This document shows positions 25,034 through 27,924 of a stretch of DNA of 27,924 nt, one piece after another. Position numbers and translations under genes: made by a program. Origin of the DNA: Gemmatimonadota bacterium (GTDB lineage: Bacteria > Gemmatimonadota > Gemmatimonadetes > Gemmatimonadales > GWC2-71-9); the NCBI GenBank assembly GCA_025360265.1, contig JANYCP010000111.1, positions 1-27,924 of the forward strand, in the 5' to 3' direction. The notes beneath the pieces are model-generated. The model saw only the letters and a program-made list of their open reading frames with translations, did not search any database and was not told the origin of the DNA. Each line of letters starts with the position of its first letter. Position 1 is the stretch's first letter.

Positions 25034-25147
25034 AGATGGGCAAGCATGGCATGCGATCGGATGCTGAGGGATTGGCTCGGGACTGACACCATATAGATAG
25101 GTGTAGAACCGGAAGGTGAATAGGGGCATCCAGGCCGCTCGGGCCGG
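25008..25147. other. divergent intergenic region (140 bases)
   Basis: This is the only divergent gap in the window. It must hold the promoters of the toxin-antitoxin/kinase unit (minus) and the ABC importer (plus). Apart from the TGGTCA repeats I see no clean -35/-10 pair. TTGGCT (25072-25077) and TAGATA (25094-25099), spaced 16 bases, are a weak plus-strand candidate. No T-box, attenuator or riboswitch-like structure was recognised upstream of the TrpXYZ-type genes. Confidence 0.5.
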
Positions 25148-27124
25148 TTGCCTCGTCCCAGATCGGCCGGTACCTTCACCTTTCCACCTCCATCCAAGGA
25201 ACTCGGCATCTCCCTGTTCACGAAATGCCTGTGTGGTGCAGTCCTGATTCTCGCGGCGGGGTGCCAGCGTGCGCCGGAAGAATCGGGCCCGGTCATCGGC
25301 GTCGTGCAGGTAGTGTCCAGCGTTCCGCTCGACGACGCCCGGCACGGCTTTCTCAAGGCACTGGCGGACTCAGGATTCATCCCCGGCAAGACATTCACCC
25401 TGATCGAACGAAACGCACAAGGGGACATCCCGGCGCTTTCGCTGATCGCCAATGAGTTCCTGCAGCGCGGCGTGACCCAGGTCGGCACCATCTCGTCGGT
25501 CGCCACACAAGCGGCAATCAAGATCATCACCGACCGACCGGTGATTTTCGGCGCCGTGGCCAATCCCTACATCATCGGCGCCGGCACCACTCCCACCGAG
25601 CATCGCCCCAACGTCACCGGTGCCTCGGCGACGATTCCGCTCGACTCGACACTGGCACTCGCGATCGAAGCATTTCCCGAGATCAAGACCTGGGGTACGC
25701 TCTTCGATCCGAGTGACCCGTTCGCCGAGTTTTATGTTGGCATGGGCGTCAAGGCGGCGGAGCGGCTCGGCGTGAAGTTCGTCACGGTCGCGTGCACCAG
25801 CTCATCGGACATCACCAACGGCGTGTTGTCCCTGCAAGCGCAGGGGGCAGGCGGGATCATGCAGATCCCGAGCATCATGATCGGCGGCGGGATGCCCGCC
25901 CTGATCAAGTCTGCCCGCGAGGCGAGCGTGGTGGTCGTCTCGACTACACCCGGCATTCCCGGTGCACCGCTGGCGCTCGGTATCTCGTTCTTCGAGAACG
26001 GCTATGCGATGGGCCTGGTAATGATCCGCGTGTTGCACGGCGAGAACCCGGCGACGATCCCGTTCCGGACCGCGGTGAAATCCCAGATGCATGTGGATCT
26101 TGCCGCCGCGAAAGCGTTTGGCGTGGGGATTCCGGCGGCCATTGTCGCGCGCGCCAATGTGGTTCTTCCGGTTGGCGGCTCGATCACCGCGGCCAAGGCG
26201 CCGGCGCCCGGATCGAAGAGTTCACCGTGGGCACTCTGGCTGGCGACCCTGGCACAGGGACTGGCATTCATCGCGCTCGCGTGGGGCGTCTATCTCTCGT
26301 CGCGTGTGCTGCGCTTTCCCGACATCACGCCGGATGGATCGATGCCGCTCGGCGCGGCCGTCGCGGCCACACTGATATTAGCTGGAGTCCATCCGGTGCT
26401 CGCGACAATCGCGGCATTCTTCGCCGGCATGGTGGCAGGGTACGTCACCGGCTTGTTGCACACCCGCTTCGGCATCACCGAGCTGCTCACTGGCATCCTG
26501 GTGATGACCGGTCTCTACTCGATCAACCTCAGGATCATGGGACGATCAAACCTGTCGCTCCTCGACCAGGCCACGCTAGCGAGTCGCCTGCAAGCTGTTG
26601 TTCCAGCGACAGCGGGATGGGGAAGCGACATGACGTTCGCGGTGATCTTTCTCGTCATCATGCTGGTGCTCGGGTTGGTCCTTAGCTGGTATCTCCGCAC
26701 CGACTTTGGCATGGCGATGCGCGCGGTGGGTGACAACCGGGCGATGATCACGGCGCAGGGTGTCGATCCACGCCGCATGATCGAGCTCGGCCTCGCTCTC
26801 TCCAACGGCTGCGTGGCGTTCGCCGGCGCGCTCATCGCGCAATACCAGGGATTTGCCGATGTTGGCATGGGTGTCGGCACTCTCGTCGGCGGCATGGCAG
26901 CAGTGATTCTTGGTGAGACGCTCAAGCGCAGCAAGTGGGGACTTTCGGCGACGATTGCGATGGTGGCGTTTGGCGCGATGCTCTTCCGGGCACTGATCGC
27001 GATCGCGTTGCGCATCGGCCTCAACCCAATCGACCTCAAGCTCGCTACTGCTGCGTTCGTTCTCGCGGCGCTCGCGTTGCCAAAGCTCGGCGTTGGCAAG
27101 AGCTTGTTCGGGCGGGCGCGATGA
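25148..27124 (+). CDS. fused ABC importer: TrpX-like lipoprotein + TrpY-like permease
   Basis: This 658-aa protein joins two subunits that are normally separate. An N-terminal lipoprotein signal (LFTKCLCGAVLILAAGC, lipid Cys about 39) leads into an ABC_sub_bind (TrpX-type) binding protein at about 48-340 (DDARHGFLKALADSG, PVIFGAVANP, ISFFENGYAMG). A short Ala/Pro/Ser linker (ITAAKAPAPGSKSSP) follows. The permease of the BPD_transp_2 type (about 360-652) then starts with its usual first helix and RFPDITPDGSMPLGAAVA. Known TrpXYZ systems import tryptophan or aromatic amino acids, but the substrate here is inferred. The start is uncertain: TTG 25148 is the listed choice, while AAGGA at 25196-25200 points to a start near 25208-25214 directly before the signal peptide, with only a rare codon (CTG or ATC) available. 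Confidence 0.88.
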   Translation: MPRPRSAGTFTFPPPSKELGISLFTKCLCGAVLILAAGCQRAPEESGPVIGVVQVVSSVPLDDARHGFLKALADSGFIPGKTFTLIERNAQGDIPALSLIANEFLQRGVTQVGTISSVATQAAIKIITDRPVIFGAVANPYIIGAGTTPTEHRPNVTGASATIPLDSTLALAIEAFPEIKTWGTLFDPSDPFAEFYVGMGVKAAERLGVKFVTVACTSSSDITNGVLSLQAQGAGGIMQIPSIMIGGGMPALIKSAREASVVVVSTTPGIPGAPLALGISFFENGYAMGLVMIRVLHGENPATIPFRTAVKSQMHVDLAAAKAFGVGIPAAIVARANVVLPVGGSITAAKAPAPGSKSSPWALWLATLAQGLAFIALAWGVYLSSRVLRFPDITPDGSMPLGAAVAATLILAGVHPVLATIAAFFAGMVAGYVTGLLHTRFGITELLTGILVMTGLYSINLRIMGRSNLSLLDQATLASRLQAVVPATAGWGSDMTFAVIFLVIMLVLGLVLSWYLRTDFGMAMRAVGDNRAMITAQGVDPRRMIELGLALSNGCVAFAGALIAQYQGFADVGMGVGTLVGGMAAVILGETLKRSKWGLSATIAMVAFGAMLFRALIAIALRIGLNPIDLKLATAAFVLAALALPKLGVGKSLFGRAR

Positions 27125-27924
27125 TTGAGATCTCGCACCTCGACAAGACGTTCACGCAGCCCGGTGGTGAAAAGGCGCATGCACTCCGTGACGTAAGTCT
27201 CTCGATTCCGGCGGGACAGTTCCTCACCGTCATTGGGAGTAATGGATCGGGAAAGTCCACGATCCTCAACGCCATCGCCGGCGTTTTTCTGCCGGACAGC
27301 GGCAGGATCGGGATCAACACCGCGGATGTCACCCAGCTTGCCGAGCACCGTCGCGCTCGGTTCATCGGGCGAGTGTTCCAGGATCCTTTCAAGGGAACCT
27401 GTCCCGGGATGAGCGTCGCGGAAAATTTGCGGATGGCGGAACTGCGCGGCCTGCCGCGCCGGCTCTGGCGTGGGCTCGATCGCAGCTCATTGGGCCGCTA
27501 TCGTGCGCTGCTGGCGTCGTTGAAGATGAGGCTCGAGGGGCGGCTCGAAGCATCAATGGGAACGCTGTCGGGTGGTCAGCGGCAGGCGGTGACGCTGTTG
27601 ATGGCTACGCTACGGCGCCCAGATCTGTTGTTGCTCGACGAGCACACGGCAGCGCTCGATCCGCGCGCCGCAGAGCAGGTGATGATCCTGACCGACGAGA
27701 TCGTTCGCACCCACAAGCTGACGACGTTGATGGTAACGCACAGCATGGAACAGGCAGTCCAGTTTGGCGACCGGACGGTGATGATGCATCGCGGCGAGAT
27801 CATCGCGGACCTGTCCGGGGCGGAGCGGGAGGGGAGCTCGGAGGCGAGCCTGCTGCAACGATTTGCCGAGCTCAAGTATACGGCGGAAGTACGGTATACC
27901 ATGGCGTATTCGGTGGCGAATGCC
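27121..27924 (+). CDS. ABC transporter ATPase, TrpZ-like (cut by window end)
   Basis: ATG 27121 overlaps the permease stop (ATGA), and the frame stays open for 268 codons to the window edge. All ATPase motifs are present: Walker A GSNGSGKST (39-47), Q-loop Gln 87 in VFQDP, signature LSGGQRQ (149-155), Walker B LLLLDEH (169-175), D-loop ALDP and switch His 207 in VTHSMEQ. It should energise the fused binding-protein/permease as a homodimer. The protein looks nearly complete for the family (about 260 aa), so the stop is probably just past the window. Confidence 0.95.
   Translation, partial: MIEISHLDKTFTQPGGEKAHALRDVSLSIPAGQFLTVIGSNGSGKSTILNAIAGVFLPDSGRIGINTADVTQLAEHRRARFIGRVFQDPFKGTCPGMSVAENLRMAELRGLPRRLWRGLDRSSLGRYRALLASLKMRLEGRLEASMGTLSGGQRQAVTLLMATLRRPDLLLLDEHTAALDPRAAEQVMILTDEIVRTHKLTTLMVTHSMEQAVQFGDRTVMMHRGEIIADLSGAEREGSSEASLLQRFAELKYTAEVRYTMAYSVANA

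Noticed and set aside
25072..25099. TTGGCT / TAGATA as a promoter of the ABC importer
   Set aside because: Spacing is acceptable but both boxes are weak; noted in the intergenic entry only.
25034..25147. T-box or tryptophan attenuator upstream of the TrpXYZ-type genes
   Set aside because: No conserved T-box sequence, run of Trp codons or terminator-like hairpin followed by T residues could be seen.

Overview
The window is high-GC DNA with very tightly packed genes. It carries six paralogous membrane Ser/Thr kinases with C-terminal TolB/PD40-type beta-propellers, plus DUF2339, Ycf48-like and amidase genes. That mix is typical of Gemmatimonadota (or a close relative such as Acidobacteriota). 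The lineage is inferred from gene content only.

Layout. (1) Positions 1-4981, plus strand: a run of small genes and an amidase/lipoprotein pair. In order these are a gene end, a possible 42-aa membrane peptide, a GyrI-like protein, two small exported proteins, a DUF167 protein, a Tat-like amidase, and a BIG2 + Ycf48-like lipoprotein. Most junctions overlap or are a few bases long. (2) Positions 25007 down to 4985, minus strand: about 20 kb that looks like one transcription unit. It begins with a Phd/VapB-type antitoxin and a PIN (VapC) toxin, then six kinases named here in transcription order K1 (24332-21732), K2 (21735-19057), K3 (18998-16311), K4 (16314-13606), K5 (13609-10937) and K6 (10100-7443). 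A small protein/nucleotidyltransferase pair sits between K5 and K6. The unit ends with a DUF2339 membrane protein and a P-loop ATPase. Nearly all junctions are ATGA/GTGA overlaps. It meets the plus-strand genes convergently with a 3-base gap. (3) Positions 25148-27924, plus strand: an ABC importer of the TrpXYZ type, in which the lipoprotein binding protein and permease are fused into one polypeptide, followed by an ATPase cut off by the window end.

How it may work. Each kinase has a cytoplasmic catalytic domain with intact motifs, one membrane helix, and a different extracytoplasmic propeller. The array therefore looks like six sensors with near-common catalytic outputs. K1/K5 and K2/K6 are the closest pairs by the motifs I read. 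The K1-K2 junction is preserved at the K5 end, which suggests duplication of a two-gene block followed by insertion of the nucleotidyltransferase pair just upstream of K6. K2 and K5 also share a palindromic GAGACGA-type element in the linker before the membrane helix, read in different frames in the two genes. No tRNA, rRNA, CRISPR array, transposase or convincing terminator was seen.
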